From JAGQOZ01 sp041399205 (GTDB lineage: Bacteria; Planctomycetota; Planctomycetia; Pirellulales; Pirellulaceae), in assembly GCA_041399205.1 (NCBI GenBank), contig JAWKTK010000014.1:124001-188000 (forward strand): 64,000 nt of DNA, given 5' to 3'. Below the pieces are notes generated by a model. That model was not told the origin of the DNA and did no database searches. It worked only from the letters and a program-made list of their open reading frames with translations. Positions 28,761 to 38,656 of the stretch are shown here, piece by piece. The first letter of the stretch is position 1, and the number at the start of each line of letters is the position of its first letter. A program made the translations under genes and the position numbers.

Positions 28761-30395
28761 CTAATTTAAAAACTGCGCGTCAGGACGAATGGTCAGATAC
28801 CAGTCCTTCCACTTTTCAATGGCGTCCAGTTTTTCGCCTTCCGACGGATTGTCGGACAATCCAAAACCGTCGAACTTGCGGCTAAGCGACCGCAAGGCAT
28901 CGCGAGATCTCACGACGACTCGCCGATCCGGATCCCCCAGCCCATAGATGTACACGGGAACGTTGTCCAAATTTCGCGTTTTCTCCAAGGCCTTGATGGC
29001 CGCAAAGCGAACGTTGAAGTTTTCGTCAGCCACCAGTCGACGGAGCCGAACCAACTCGGTCTCTCGCTTCTCAGGGTCGTCGCTTAACGTGACTTCGATG
29101 TCTTGTGAAAGTGCATCAAAATCTTCGTTGGCATTTGCCTCAAGCAGCGAAAGCAAGCTTTCTGCTTTGCCTTGGAAGGGAGATTTTACAATTCGTCCAT
29201 CTTCGCCGACGGTCGCATCGGCCAAGTTTGTGGGTAGCCCTTTACCGCCGCGGAGCCGTCCGTCAAAGCCTTCGGCCTTGGCGATGGTCTTTTGGGTGCC
29301 TCGCGTTAAAAAGAAAATGGCAAAGCACGTGTCAATTTGAGGACTATATTCATTGGTGTCCCAGCTACCGTCTTCTTTCTGCATTTGACGCAGGACGTCG
29401 ACACCATCGTTGTACCATTTGGGACTCTTTTCCATGCGTCCTTCGGCCAATTCTTTGAAGCTGTGGAATCGTTCCAGTGCGTACAGATAGTAGAGCTGCC
29501 ATTCGGGCGGACGAAGAGAATAATTCGACTGCAACCAGTTGGCACCACCGTCCATCGCTCGGCGAAGGTATTCGTCCTTAATCTGGTCCGTCAACGGCTT
29601 TTCGATCTTCGCATCGGTCTGTTCTTTGACTTCGCGAAACGCCAGCGGCAATCCATCATCAGCTTGGATGCCTTGCTGTGATCCACGCGTGAGTCGCAAT
29701 AGATCGGCACACATATAGACGCTGCCACACCCGGCTGCGGTCAACGAGTGCGAAACCAAGTGCTGGCTTGCTCGCTGGAAACTCCCTGGATCAACGCCCT
29801 GGTAACCCCAGCCACCTCCGACATCTTGGGTGCGAATCAACCAATTCAGCACATTGATGACTGATTCTTCGTTTGTCGGCATAACGCCTGTGCGAACCAC
29901 CATCCAGTTGGCCAAGACGGCGTATTGTGTCATCGACGTGTCACCGGTATCGGCATGACTGCCGGCTAAGTATCCCCAACCACCGAACTCCTTTTGCCAT
30001 TCGAAAAGATAACTCGTCAGAGTCTTGATTTCTTCCGCATAGGCTTCGGGGTCCAGTTCGCAAAGAAAAATAATGGAAACGCCCAGATCGTACATGATGT
30101 CGGCGTTGGGGCGATCCTTCAGATCTTTTGCCGCCTTCTTGCAGACTGCGACCGCTCGTAAAATTTTAGGATGATTTTTGGGCGCGTCACCTTTGACCAG
30201 TCCAAGGCCAATAATGGAGACGCCGCCGAGTCGTCTTTCGTTGTCACTTTCTCCCAGGAATTTTACTGCTTTGTCCAGCATTTCGCGGACTTCAGGGCTT
30301 TCTGGGGTGAATGCGTTTACGTTTGTCGTGAGCAGTGCTGCCAACGCGACGACGGAAATAGCCCATTGCCAACTTTGTTTTGTGCGAAATTTCAT
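28761..30395 (-). CDS. Secreted squalene-cyclase-type alpha/alpha-barrel repeat protein with HEAT-like C-terminus
   Basis: 544 residues with a signal peptide (WQWAISVVALAALLTTNVNA). Repeats of the prenyltransferase/squalene-oxidase alpha6/alpha6 fold are visible, with the QW-like pattern KEFGGWGYLAGS, TQDVGGGWGYQG and KEDGSWDTNEY. The C-terminal 100 residues look like HEAT repeats (DENFNVRFAAIKALEK, GDPDRRVVVRSRDALRSL). No cyclase DxDD motif is evident, so enzymatic activity is unlikely. ATG 30395 has a good ribosome binding site (GGAGG about 6 bases upstream). This is the first gene of the operon. Confidence 0.8.
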   Translation of the reverse strand: MKFRTKQSWQWAISVVALAALLTTNVNAFTPESPEVREMLDKAVKFLGESDNERRLGGVSIIGLGLVKGDAPKNHPKILRAVAVCKKAAKDLKDRPNADIMYDLGVSIIFLCELDPEAYAEEIKTLTSYLFEWQKEFGGWGYLAGSHADTGDTSMTQYAVLANWMVVRTGVMPTNEESVINVLNWLIRTQDVGGGWGYQGVDPGSFQRASQHLVSHSLTAAGCGSVYMCADLLRLTRGSQQGIQADDGLPLAFREVKEQTDAKIEKPLTDQIKDEYLRRAMDGGANWLQSNYSLRPPEWQLYYLYALERFHSFKELAEGRMEKSPKWYNDGVDVLRQMQKEDGSWDTNEYSPQIDTCFAIFFLTRGTQKTIAKAEGFDGRLRGGKGLPTNLADATVGEDGRIVKSPFQGKAESLLSLLEANANEDFDALSQDIEVTLSDDPEKRETELVRLRRLVADENFNVRFAAIKALEKTRNLDNVPVYIYGLGDPDRRVVVRSRDALRSLSRKFDGFGLSDNPSEGEKLDAIEKWKDWYLTIRPDAQFLN

Positions 30396-30558
30396 GGTCT
30401 ATTACCTCCATGGACGAAAACTTGCATCAAGTATGCGCATGACATGACAATGCGCACCGCTCGAGAAGACGAGGGGTGAGAGAAAAGCCACTTCTTGATC
30501 AAATTTTGTTCCGAATTTGATACTAATGGCCGATCAGGGTGGTGTCAAGCAAACAGAT

Positions 30559-30586
30559 TTGACGCAAGTCATTTAACCGTTACAGT
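30559..30586 (+). promoter_or_regulatory. Possible sigma-70-type promoter for the tRNA-Phe gene
   Basis: TTGACG (30559-30564), a 16-base spacer and TACAGT (30581-30586) give a reasonable -35/-10 pair about 68 bases before the tRNA. The rest of the 30396-30653 gap is unannotated apart from the leader of the divergent operon. Confidence 0.35.
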
Positions 30587-30653
30587 TTCCCACTCTTTGG
30601 GACCCCGAATTGACAAGGCGGCGATCTGGACCTAACATTCGAAATCTCACGAC

Positions 30654-30726
<73 letters not shown>

Positions 30727-30788
30727 CTCTTTTTATCTTTCTCCGTCTTCAGCATGGCTGGGGCACGTTCCAAGGCATTCATGGCAAA

Positions 30789-31172
30789 ATGACAAGAGTC
30801 CTTGACGTTGGTAATTGCGGACCAGACCATGCTGCTATCAAAAGCTTGCTGGTTTCTTCTTTTGGCGCTACGGTTGACCAAGCGCACGGAGCCGACGACG
30901 CGGTTGCTTGCTTGGAATCCAATTCGTACCAGTTAGTGCTTGTCAATCGAAAGCTAGATCGAGACTACAGTGATGGAATCGAGGTGATTCGTCGAATCAA
31001 GTCGGATCCTCGATTTGCCACCATTGCGTGCATGCTGGTGACCAATTACGCCGAGCATCAAGAGATGGCGGTTGCTGTGGGTGCCGAGCGAGGATTTGGT
31101 AAGCTGGAGTTGCATACTGACGAAACGCTGCAGCTGCTTCGGCCTTATTTCCAGGCATCTTCTGCTTCGTAG
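30789..31172 (+). CDS. CheY-like receiver domain protein, predicted non-phosphorylatable
   Basis: 127 residues from ATG 30789 (MTRVLDVGNCGPDH). The longer open frame runs back into the tRNA and is not coding. The fold follows a response-regulator receiver: VLDVGNC at strand 1, QLVLVNRKLDRDYSDG at strand 3, MLVTN at strand 4 and GFGKLEL at strand 5 with the conserved Lys105. The phosphoacceptor Asp at the end of strand 3 is replaced by Asn53. No output domain is attached. It is therefore likely a pseudo-receiver that acts by protein contact. Confidence 0.8.
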   Translation: MTRVLDVGNCGPDHAAIKSLLVSSFGATVDQAHGADDAVACLESNSYQLVLVNRKLDRDYSDGIEVIRRIKSDPRFATIACMLVTNYAEHQEMAVAVGAERGFGKLELHTDETLQLLRPYFQASSAS

Positions 31173-31210
31173 ATGCCAAGTCTGGTTGCGCCGGTTCGCT
31201 AGAATTGGCG

Positions 31211-31239
31211 AAAAAAAACGGCCTCGAAAACGAGGCCGT
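31211..31239 (-). terminator. Rho-independent terminator of the HU gene
   Basis: A 9-bp stem (ACGGCCTCG / CGAGGCCGT, 31218-31239) with a TTTT loop on the minus strand, followed by an eight-T run (the A-run 31211-31218 on the plus strand). It sits 28 bases past the HU stop codon. Confidence 0.9.
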
Positions 31240-31266
31240 CGATCTTGGAATTGGTACCCTAGAGAT

Positions 31267-31590
31267 CTACGATACCATGTCTTTCAGATTCTTCAGAGGA
31301 CGAATCTTGACAACGTTTCGAGCGGGTTTGGCAGCAAACATCTGCTCTTCTTTGGTGAAAGGGTTGATGCCTTTGCGAGCCTTCGTGGCGGGCTTACGCT
31401 GAATGATGATTTTGCAAAGTCCAGGGATGGCGAATTGGCCAGGCCCTTTTTTGCTAAGCGCTTTCTGGATTTCAGTTTCCAATCCTTGCAACACTGCGGC
31501 CACATCCTTCTTGGGAACTCCGGTCGATTCCGCAATCGAATTCATAATCTCGGACTTCGTGGGCGCTTTCTTAGTTGGTGCTTTTGCCAT
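31267..31590 (-). CDS. HU/IHF-family DNA-binding protein
   Basis: 107 residues with the HU/IHF fold. After a short basic extension (MAKAPTKKAPTK) the sequence IMNSIAESTGVPKKDVAAVL matches the N-terminal helices. RKPATKARKGINPFTKEEQ is the DNA-binding beta arm with Arg-Lys-Gly-x-Asn-Pro near its tip, where the HU proline (P) is conserved. A strong AGGAGG ribosome binding site lies about 10 bases before ATG 31590. It has its own terminator and probable promoter, so it is monocistronic. The Lys- and Thr-rich N-terminal tail is longer than in E. coli HU. Confidence 0.92.
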   Translation of the reverse strand: MAKAPTKKAPTKSEIMNSIAESTGVPKKDVAAVLQGLETEIQKALSKKGPGQFAIPGLCKIIIQRKPATKARKGINPFTKEEQMFAAKPARNVVKIRPLKNLKDMVS

Positions 31591-31997
31591 TTCGGTTGAC
31601 CCTCCTTGTCAGGTCGTAGTTACGATTCTTCGAATATTTCACGTCCGTCCGCTTTTGCGGAACGCGATGATTAAATGACCTCTTTCGTGAAAATGCAACC
31701 CGGAAATATTGTGAAAACCGTCAAAACTAGGCAAAAACAGCCGAATTTCGAACGAATCGGGCGTTGGAACCAGTCATTTCGCTGAGATTTGGGCTGTCGT
31801 GCGGCGGTTTTCGAATAAATCCGGCGGGATGTGTCGCGGTGATCAACGTCAAAAAGCGTATAATTCACGGCGATTTGCTATTACATATAATTGGTCTGAG
31901 CTTGTCGGGCATGTGGCCGGTCATTTCAGAGGCCATCATGTGTTGTCCGTCACGTCACGGTTACGCAGGTTTTTCCCGAAGATGTGAACAAGGGAAT
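31591..31997. other. Intergenic region between HU and the long plus-strand operon
   Basis: About 400 bases with no supported gene. It holds the HU promoter (31670-31698) and presumably the promoter of the divergent PQQ-protein operon. I could not pick out a convincing plus-strand -35/-10 pair. Open frames here have no family features. Confidence 0.5.
31670..31698 (-). promoter_or_regulatory. Probable promoter of the HU gene
   Basis: On the minus strand TTGCAT (31698-31693), a 17-base spacer and TTTAAT (31675-31670) form a standard -35/-10 pair about 80 bases before the HU start. Confidence 0.45.
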
Positions 31998-33379
31998 ATG
32001 AAGATACCTCGACGATCTTATGGGTTTTCAGCTTCAGCTTCAGCTTCAGTGCCGTGTAGCATCACGGGCAAATGGCTCAAGTCATTGTCACCACTCCGTT
32101 TCAGCAATCAACTGCTCGGGTCATCGCTGCTGGCTCATGCGTGAGTATCAGCAGTTGCTGCGAGATGCGGAGGAAGACATTCAGGCCCAGCAATACAGCA
32201 AGTGATTGAAAAACTTCGAGCATTGGCCACTGGTAAGATTTCCGATGAAACGGCCTTGCGAGAAGACTTCTTTGTGGGTGCTGCAGGACAGGACGCCTAT
32301 CACGAAAGCATTCGCACCAAGGCGATTGACCTGATTGGATCCCTGCCAAAGCAAGCTCGGCAATTGTACGAACTGCAGTACGGTGCCGAAGCGAATCAAC
32401 AACTGGTATAGCTGTAATTAGCGAATCACAACTTTCAGCAGTTGGCCGAAGTGAGTCGACAGTATTTTCACACCGACGCCGGATACCGGCGCGTGACTCT
32501 GTTGTTGGGCTATCACCATTTTCAACACGGCCCGTCCGATGGAAGCGGCTATGTGTTTTGACCGACTGCGACGATCGGCGGCGGCAACCGCAAACTTCGA
32601 TCCAGCAGCCGGGCATCTTGTCCGCCATCAGTTGGCAGCAAGCCGGAACGAGTGATGCCGCTAGACGAGTCATTCTGGCTGTGGCGGAAAGCCACGCGGG
32701 CGAAACGGTTGCGTTTGGAGACAGGACTTTGTAGCGCCACCAGGCCGCTTCGCCGGATTCGGCCGAAGCTGCCGCAGGCTTGGTTGGCTACTCAGTGTTG
32801 GTCAGCTCAACTTGGCTCGACCTTCCGTGCTTCGAATTGGGAGTTGCATCGAGGAAACGCGGCAAGGAACGCGGAATCTGTCGGCGATATGCCATTGATG
32901 CATTTCTGCGCTGGGAGGTTTCCGTGGGAAGCCCGGCTGACGAAGCCATTTTGGACAGGCAAGTTCAGGCGTTTCGCGAATCGTCGGAAGCGGCCATTCC
33001 GGCAGTGTCGCTGCTGGTGGTGGGCAGCACAGTCCTCTTCAAAACAACGGATCGTTTGATTGCAGTGGATTTCAAAACCGGCAAACGAGTGTGGCCCTAC
33101 CCCTGGTCGGAACCCATTGAAACCGACACTACCAATGCGGAAGCAAGTCGAGCAGAAGTGCTGAGAAGCCGTTTTTGGGACGATTCCGTCTTTGGTCAGT
33201 TGAGCTCAAATGGTGCGGACATTTACTTGATTGATGATCTCAATGGACGTGGAACGATCCGCCACGTTCAATCGATTGGGGATGCAAGCGGCTGGCGACA
33301 ATCGAAGCAACAGCCTGGTTGCCTTGAATGTTCCGTCCGAAGGCAAGATTCGCTGGAAGGTGGGCGGAGAGACAGGTGA
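31998..33379 (+). CDS. PQQ/TPR envelope protein, 5' portion (several frameshifts)
   Basis: First part of a very long protein that runs to 36650. Family-like segments are spread over all three frames: LREYQQLLRDAEEDIQAQQY (about 32140-32200), VIEKLRALATGKISDE with PKQARQLYELQYGAEA (32203-32405), NFQQLAEVSRQYFHTDAGYR with LLLGYHHFQHG (32430-32530), then VSLLVVGSTVLFKTTDRLIA with VDFKTGKRVWPYPW (33000-33110). The pieces describe a helical TPR-like lead-in followed by the first propeller blade. At least five indels are needed to join them. ATG 31998 is a plausible start but the signal peptide is not clear. Alternatively the gene is a true pseudogene. The clean conservation between breaks argues for sequencing indels. 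Confidence 0.55.
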
Positions 33380-34973
33380 TTTGGAGCCGCAATTGGCGCG
33401 AGTCTTCTTCTTGGGGCCACCGCTGGCGTTAGGGAACGAATTGTACGTCTTAGGCGAACGCAATAGCGATATCAGCCTTTTCGCACTGGATCAGGAAACC
33501 GGGCATTGCTGTGGTCGCAGCAGATCGCGTTTGTTGACCAAATGGAAATTGGTATCAATCGAACTCGCCGACTTGCCGGGCGCTAGTCCCTCATACGCAG
33601 ACGGTGTTTTGGTCTGTCCAACGTCGGCCGGAGCAATTGTGGCGTTGGATTTGGCCAATCGTTCGTTACTGTGGGCGCGTCAATTCGATCAAGCTGTTCC
33701 GGATGTTTTCAGTCGCCGCGGCGTGATCATCCGACGAAATCGTTCGAATTCGCTTGAAACCGGTTGGCTGGATGCGACTGTCGCCATAAGCAATGGAGTG
33801 GTGATTGCGACCCCCGTGGAATCGAACGAACTACACGCGTTTGACTTAGTTACCGGCGAACCAGCTTGGCCCAAGCCTGTTTCGCGAAATGCCGGTTTGT
33901 ACGTTGGTGCCGTAACGGACGAGATTGTCTTGGTTGTTGGCGAAGATGGCGTCCAAGGAATTTCGTTGCAGAACGGGAAGGTCAGCTGGGATATTCGCTA
34001 TCGCGATATTCAAGATGGAAGTGGCATGGAACTCCGGCCCTCGGGACGAGGCTTTGCGTCGCAGGGTCATTACTTTTTGCCCACCACGTCTCAATTGCTG
34101 CGAATTGAAATCTCCACCGGTCAAGTTGTCGATTCTTTGGAAACGCGTCAACCGCTGGGGAATTTGGTTTGTTACCAGAATAATCTGATCTCCTTTTCTC
34201 CAGAGGGTGTGTCCGCGTTTTTCCAAGTGGAATCGCTAAAGCTTTTGGTGCAGAGCCGTTTGGCGCAAGATGCTAACGATCCTTGGGCACTGCAACACCA
34301 AGGTATGCTGTTATTGGAGGAAGGACAGGTTGCTGCGGGTCTGGAAGCTTTGCGTTTGGCCGTCCGAAATTATCCAGAAGATCATCCTCGGCGAACAATG
34401 GCCAAGGCAATCTTAGTAGACGGTCTGTTGGCCGCCATGAATGCGGATTACAGCGCAAATGCGGCTTTGGCGAACGAAGTCGTCGACTTGGTGGAACAAC
34501 CAGAACAGCAGCGAAAGTTCCTGCGGATTATTGCGCAGTCCAAGCTGGCTTCTGGCGACATTTCCGTCGCATTTGACGCCTATTTGCGACTCGGCTTTGA
34601 CGTAAGTTCTGGCGAAAATTCGCTGGTCGAATCCAAGAAATTCTCGGCCACGTTGAACTGTGTGGTTCGCAATGGCATCGCACAATGTTTGACTCTGGCA
34701 TCGGCAGCGTTGCGAACCGAATTGGACAGCCGCATCGAACAAACCGTCAGCAAGGCGATTGACGCACAAGACTTGGCCATGCAGCAGCGTTGTGTCGAGG
34801 TGTTTCATTCGCACCGAAGTGTGGCACCACTGGCGTTGAAGATGGCCGAACATGCTTTTGCCGAACAGAAGCTGCTGGCCAGCGAAATTTACGCCGCGCC
34901 TTTAACTGGACAATCCGTCTGTGGCGGCACGAGCGATGTGGTTGTTGACCAAGATTCGACATCAGAGCGGTGA
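33231..34973 (+). CDS. PQQ/TPR envelope protein, central portion
   Basis: Longest uninterrupted frame of the same gene, about 580 codons. PQQ-like blades are visible: SNSLVALNVPSEGKIRWKVG, ISLFALDQETG, GAIVALDLANRSLLWARQF, NELHAFDLVTGEPAWP and VQGISLQNGKVSWDI. They are followed by a TPR-like helical region (LLLEEGQVAAGLEALRLAVR, LLAAMNADYSANAALANEVV). The frame is lost again near 34910-34975, after which the next portion begins. The protein would be exported. This propeller plus TPR build is like that of the PQQ protein at 22594-25905. Confidence 0.7.
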   Translation: MMISMDVERSATFNRLGMQAAGDNRSNSLVALNVPSEGKIRWKVGGETGDLEPQLARVFFLGPPLALGNELYVLGERNSDISLFALDQETGHCCGRSRSRLLTKWKLVSIELADLPGASPSYADGVLVCPTSAGAIVALDLANRSLLWARQFDQAVPDVFSRRGVIIRRNRSNSLETGWLDATVAISNGVVIATPVESNELHAFDLVTGEPAWPKPVSRNAGLYVGAVTDEIVLVVGEDGVQGISLQNGKVSWDIRYRDIQDGSGMELRPSGRGFASQGHYFLPTTSQLLRIEISTGQVVDSLETRQPLGNLVCYQNNLISFSPEGVSAFFQVESLKLLVQSRLAQDANDPWALQHQGMLLLEEGQVAAGLEALRLAVRNYPEDHPRRTMAKAILVDGLLAAMNADYSANAALANEVVDLVEQPEQQRKFLRIIAQSKLASGDISVAFDAYLRLGFDVSSGENSLVESKKFSATLNCVVRNGIAQCLTLASAALRTELDSRIEQTVSKAIDAQDLAMQQRCVEVFHSHRSVAPLALKMAEHAFAEQKLLASEIYAAPLTGQSVCGGTSDVVVDQDSTSER

Positions 34974-35015
34974 CTTGAAGGCAGCTGCTCGGGGCTATCA
35001 ATCCCTGCTGGAGCG

Positions 35016-36650
35016 TTGGTCGATCAAACCGTAGAAGACGGCAAGACGGTGACCGATCTAGCGGCAGCGATTGGCTTGCCACATCAAGCCGCTGATGCTT
35101 GGCCATCGGGCGAAGTCAAAGTGACCGTAAATGAGGGAAGTCCGGTGCGGCGAGCCAGCCAACGGTATAACTTTGCGGAACGCGTGGATCAGCACGGGGT
35201 CCTGGCCCCGGCACTGGCGTTGCGAATCGGTCTGCAAGATCTTTTGTTTTGCAACGATCTGGGGCACGAGCGATTTCGTGTCAACGCAGAAGTCCGACTC
35301 AGCTCGGCTGGTCCCATTCGCTGGAACCAATTGGGTTCGTTGGCGATAGTGAATCTGGGAACCACGGTTATCGGTATTGATACGACGGCCTCCAATCAGG
35401 GACGCTTGGACAGTGCCGTCGCGTGGCCTAGAAAATATGAAGATGCTTTGGAAAAACTGAATGTGTTTCGTTCGACGCGCAGCACGCGAACTCGAGAAAA
35501 CCGCTGGGGCCAGAGCGACCAACAAGTGCGTGGGCAGCGTATTTCGTCGGTTGGGCCCACTTCGTATCAGCGAATCGTGTATCAGGAAGGAACGCAGCTG
35601 CGAGCGATCTCGCCGCTGGATGGGCAGACGCTTTGGGTTCGCACCGATATCGCTCCGTATTCTGAAGTCTGGGGAGATGATCAGGTGATCATTGTCGCTG
35701 ATGACAAACGAACGTGCCGCATTTTCAGTGCGATTGATGGTTCAGAAATCCAAGAAACTTCTGTCCCCGATGCCGAGCGTCGTTGGACAACGCTTGGTCG
35801 CTACGTCTTGACGTGGGATGACGTCCATTCGAACGGAACGCAAATTTGGCAACTTCGCATGTACGATCCAATTTCGCAAAAAATAGAATGGGAATTGCCT
35901 TGCGAAATGGGGACTCGTGGATTTGTCTTGGACGGGCTGGTCGCGTTGGTCACCCACGCCGGCGATTTTCGACTCGTAAGACTCGAAGATGGTCAGGTAC
36001 TTGCGACGCATCCATTAGATTTATCGAACCGCAAACTAAACCGAATTCAACTCATTCGGTCGGCTGGCAGCCAAGTGCTGCTGGCTTGCTGTCTTGAGAT
36101 GCTTGGCCAACGAGATGAGCTGAATGCTCTGGATTCTGAAAAAATGGAAGACGCGTTTTATTTTGCCGTGGACGTCGATTCGGGCGAACTCACTTGGCCC
36201 AGTCCCGCGTATATTGAAGCCTACGGAGTGCCGGTGGATCAACCAGAATCCTTGCCCGCCATGGTGTTTCGTCGTAGGCAAAGGGATGACAACCGACGTT
36301 GGAAGACGTCGGCCGTCTGGATAGACAAACGAGATGGCCACTTGCTGTACCAATATGACGATCATGACAACCGGTCTAATCCGAGTTTTCAGGTGGTGGG
36401 GGTTCCCGAAACAAACACGATTACCTATCCCATGCCGGACGGACGTACCTATGAGTTACAATTCACCGAAGATCCGCGAGCTCCACAGGGACCGGCGTTT
36501 GTCGGAAGTGGCGACCAGGAGCGAAATAAGTCGTTATTTATGGGTATAGGTCGAGCGGTCTTGGAGTCGATTTTCCGCGGCGCCCAATCTGACTCGGAAG
36601 ATACGCCGGACGAGGAAGATTTGGACTTCGACATTGAACAGCAACCTTAG
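35016..36650 (+). CDS. PQQ/TPR envelope protein, 3' portion
   Basis: About 544 codons ending at TAG 36648-36650. Further propeller-type blades are seen: LGSLAIVNLGTTVIGIDT, TQLRAISPLDGQTLWVRTDI, RTCRIFSAIDGSEIQETSV, DFRLVRLEDGQVLATHPLDL and FAVDVDSGELTWPSPAYIEA. The last 30 residues are acidic. Joined with the two preceding portions the protein would have about 1500 residues. The MoxR gene follows after 8 bases, so it is the first gene of that operon. Confidence 0.7.
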   Translation: MVDQTVEDGKTVTDLAAAIGLPHQAADAWPSGEVKVTVNEGSPVRRASQRYNFAERVDQHGVLAPALALRIGLQDLLFCNDLGHERFRVNAEVRLSSAGPIRWNQLGSLAIVNLGTTVIGIDTTASNQGRLDSAVAWPRKYEDALEKLNVFRSTRSTRTRENRWGQSDQQVRGQRISSVGPTSYQRIVYQEGTQLRAISPLDGQTLWVRTDIAPYSEVWGDDQVIIVADDKRTCRIFSAIDGSEIQETSVPDAERRWTTLGRYVLTWDDVHSNGTQIWQLRMYDPISQKIEWELPCEMGTRGFVLDGLVALVTHAGDFRLVRLEDGQVLATHPLDLSNRKLNRIQLIRSAGSQVLLACCLEMLGQRDELNALDSEKMEDAFYFAVDVDSGELTWPSPAYIEAYGVPVDQPESLPAMVFRRRQRDDNRRWKTSAVWIDKRDGHLLYQYDDHDNRSNPSFQVVGVPETNTITYPMPDGRTYELQFTEDPRAPQGPAFVGSGDQERNKSLFMGIGRAVLESIFRGAQSDSEDTPDEEDLDFDIEQQP

Positions 36651-36658
36651 AAAATCGG

Positions 36659-37755
36659 ATGGAACGCCGGCAGTTTGCATTTGACGAATTTACCGCCGGT
36701 TTAGAAAGCAAACTCATGACGAACGGGAACGATGGAGCCGTACAGCGGCTGCGGGAAGCACGCGAAAAAATCGAACAACAGTTATCCCAAGTGATTGTTG
36801 GTCAGCAGCATGTGGTAGAAGAATTGCTGATCACGCTGTTCGCTCGAGGCCATTGCCTGCTGGAAGGTGTTCCGGGGCTGGCCAAGACGCTGATGATCAG
36901 CACGCTGGCCAAGACGCTGAATCTTTCGTTCAATCGAATTCAGTTCACGCCTGACTTGATGCCAGCCGACATCACGGGAACGGAAATCATCGAAGAGAAT
37001 CGTTCCACCGGGGCTCGTGAACGCCGCTTCCTGGAAGGCCCGCTGTTTGCCAACATCATTCTGGCGGACGAAATCAATCGTACTCCGCCCAAAACTCAAG
37101 CTGCGTTGCTGGAAGCCATGCAGGAGCGTCCAAGTCACTACGGGTTTGGTACGCCGGCCGATGGCGGATCCGTTCTTTGTCTTGGCCACGCAAAACCCCA
37201 TTGAACAGGAAGGCACCTATCCGCTGCCGGAAACGCTTAGATCGCTTCATGTTCAAGATCTTTGTAAAGTATCCCAGCTTTGACGAAGAGTTTGAAATTG
37301 CCAAACGCACCACCAGCTCGCAGCAGTTTGATGCCCAGCCGGTTCTTTCGTCCGAAGATATTTTGAACTTGCAAAAGATGGTGCGCGATGTCCCGATTTC
37401 AGACCATGTGATTCGCTACGCGTTGTCACTGGTTCGACAAACTCGAATCGGCATGCCCGGCACGCCTGAGACCATTGAAGAGATGGCGGCCTGGGGCGCC
37501 GGGCCTCGAGCGGTCCAGTTCTTGATCCTGGGTGGCAAGGCACGAGCGCTATTGTACGGTCGCTCTCATGTTTCCACGGAAGACATCCAGGCGTTAGCCA
37601 AACCAACCTTGCGTCACCGGATTGTGGTCAATTTTGCTGCGGAAAGTGACGGCGTTACGTCGGACGATTTGATTGAAAAGTTGATTGAAGTCACGCCTAC
37701 GAAAGAAGACGAGCTAACACGAGATGCCCGATTCCAAAAGATTTTTGCATCCTGA
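36659..37755 (+). CDS. MoxR-family AAA+ ATPase (two frameshifts)
   Basis: About 365 residues. Walker A is GVPGLAKT, Walker B is ILADEINR, and MoxR-typical FTPDLMPADITGTEI and RFLEGPLFANI are present. Near 37124 an extra C changes the frame. VTTGLVRRPMADPFFVLATQNPIEQEG then continues, and near 37233 a second change gives DRFMFKIFVKYPSFDEE, again as in other MoxR proteins. The C-terminal lid ends with LIEVTPTKEDELTRDARF. The stop overlaps the start of the DUF58 gene by 32 bases. MoxR ATPases act as chaperones for the VWA-domain proteins encoded next to them, here the DUF58, BatA-like and VWA-like proteins. A start at Met 36716 is also possible. Confidence 0.88.
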
Positions 37756-38626
37756 TGCGATCGCGCGGATTTCGCGGCTGGAATTGCGAGCTCGGTATAT
37801 CGTCGAAGGTTTCCTCTCCGGCATGCATCGAAGTCCGTACTTCGGTCAGTCCATCGAATTCCGCCAACATCGTGAATACGTTGCCGGAGACGAATTGCGC
37901 CATGTCGATTGGAAGGTCTGGGCGCGGCAAGACCGGCTGTACATCAAGCAGTTTGAAGAAGACACCAACATGCGTTGCAGCCTGTTGGTGGATGTCTCCA
38001 ACAGCATGACGTATGGCAATGGGCCACTCAATAAGTACGAATACGCCTGCACCGCCGCCGCCAGCCTGGCTTATCTGATTCTTCGGCAAAACGACGCGGT
38101 GGGTTGTCTGGCGTTTGATGATCGAGTTCGCCAAGTGGTGCCGGTTCGTTCCAAGCGTACACATCTGCAAGCAATCGTGGATTCGCTGTCCGTCGCTACT
38201 CCGGCCGACAAGACCAACATGAAAGGGATCCTCAGGAACACCGCGGAAAAGTTTCCGCAACGAGGTGTCATGGTCTTGTTTTCAGATTTGTTGTGTGAAC
38301 GAGAAGATTTGCTCAAAGGTTTGAGACTGCTGCGGCAACGAGGTCACGACGTTTTGGTGTTTCACGTCATGGATGATGACGAAATCGATTTTCCCTTCTC
38401 CGGTTCCATGCGATTTGAAGGCTTGGAGACCGATGCGTTTGTGAATTGTAATCCTCGATCACTACGAGAAGGTTACTTGGAAGCGTTGCAGGAATTCTTG
38501 GATGATACTCGGCATGGTTGTGCCAAAAACGGTGTCGACTACGCTTTGGTGCGAACCAGCGATCCCTTGGACGCCGTGCTGGCGCAATTCCTGAGTCATC
38601 GAATGGGCGTGCAACGCAAACACTAA
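37724..38626 (+). CDS. DUF58 (VWA-like) protein
   Basis: 300 residues. The DUF58 core is RSPYFGQSIEFRQHREYVAG followed by DELRHVDWKVWARQDRLYIK, and the VWA-like metal site is LLVDVSNSMTYG (DxSxS). It is a standard partner of MoxR ATPases. No membrane helix is present. It overlaps the MoxR gene and is followed after about 30 bases by the BatA-like gene. Confidence 0.92.
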   Translation: MPDSKRFLHPDAIARISRLELRARYIVEGFLSGMHRSPYFGQSIEFRQHREYVAGDELRHVDWKVWARQDRLYIKQFEEDTNMRCSLLVDVSNSMTYGNGPLNKYEYACTAAASLAYLILRQNDAVGCLAFDDRVRQVVPVRSKRTHLQAIVDSLSVATPADKTNMKGILRNTAEKFPQRGVMVLFSDLLCEREDLLKGLRLLRQRGHDVLVFHVMDDDEIDFPFSGSMRFEGLETDAFVNCNPRSLREGYLEALQEFLDDTRHGCAKNGVDYALVRTSDPLDAVLAQFLSHRMGVQRKH

Positions 38627-38656
38627 AACCTTTCGCCAGAATTGAATTTGATTGTC

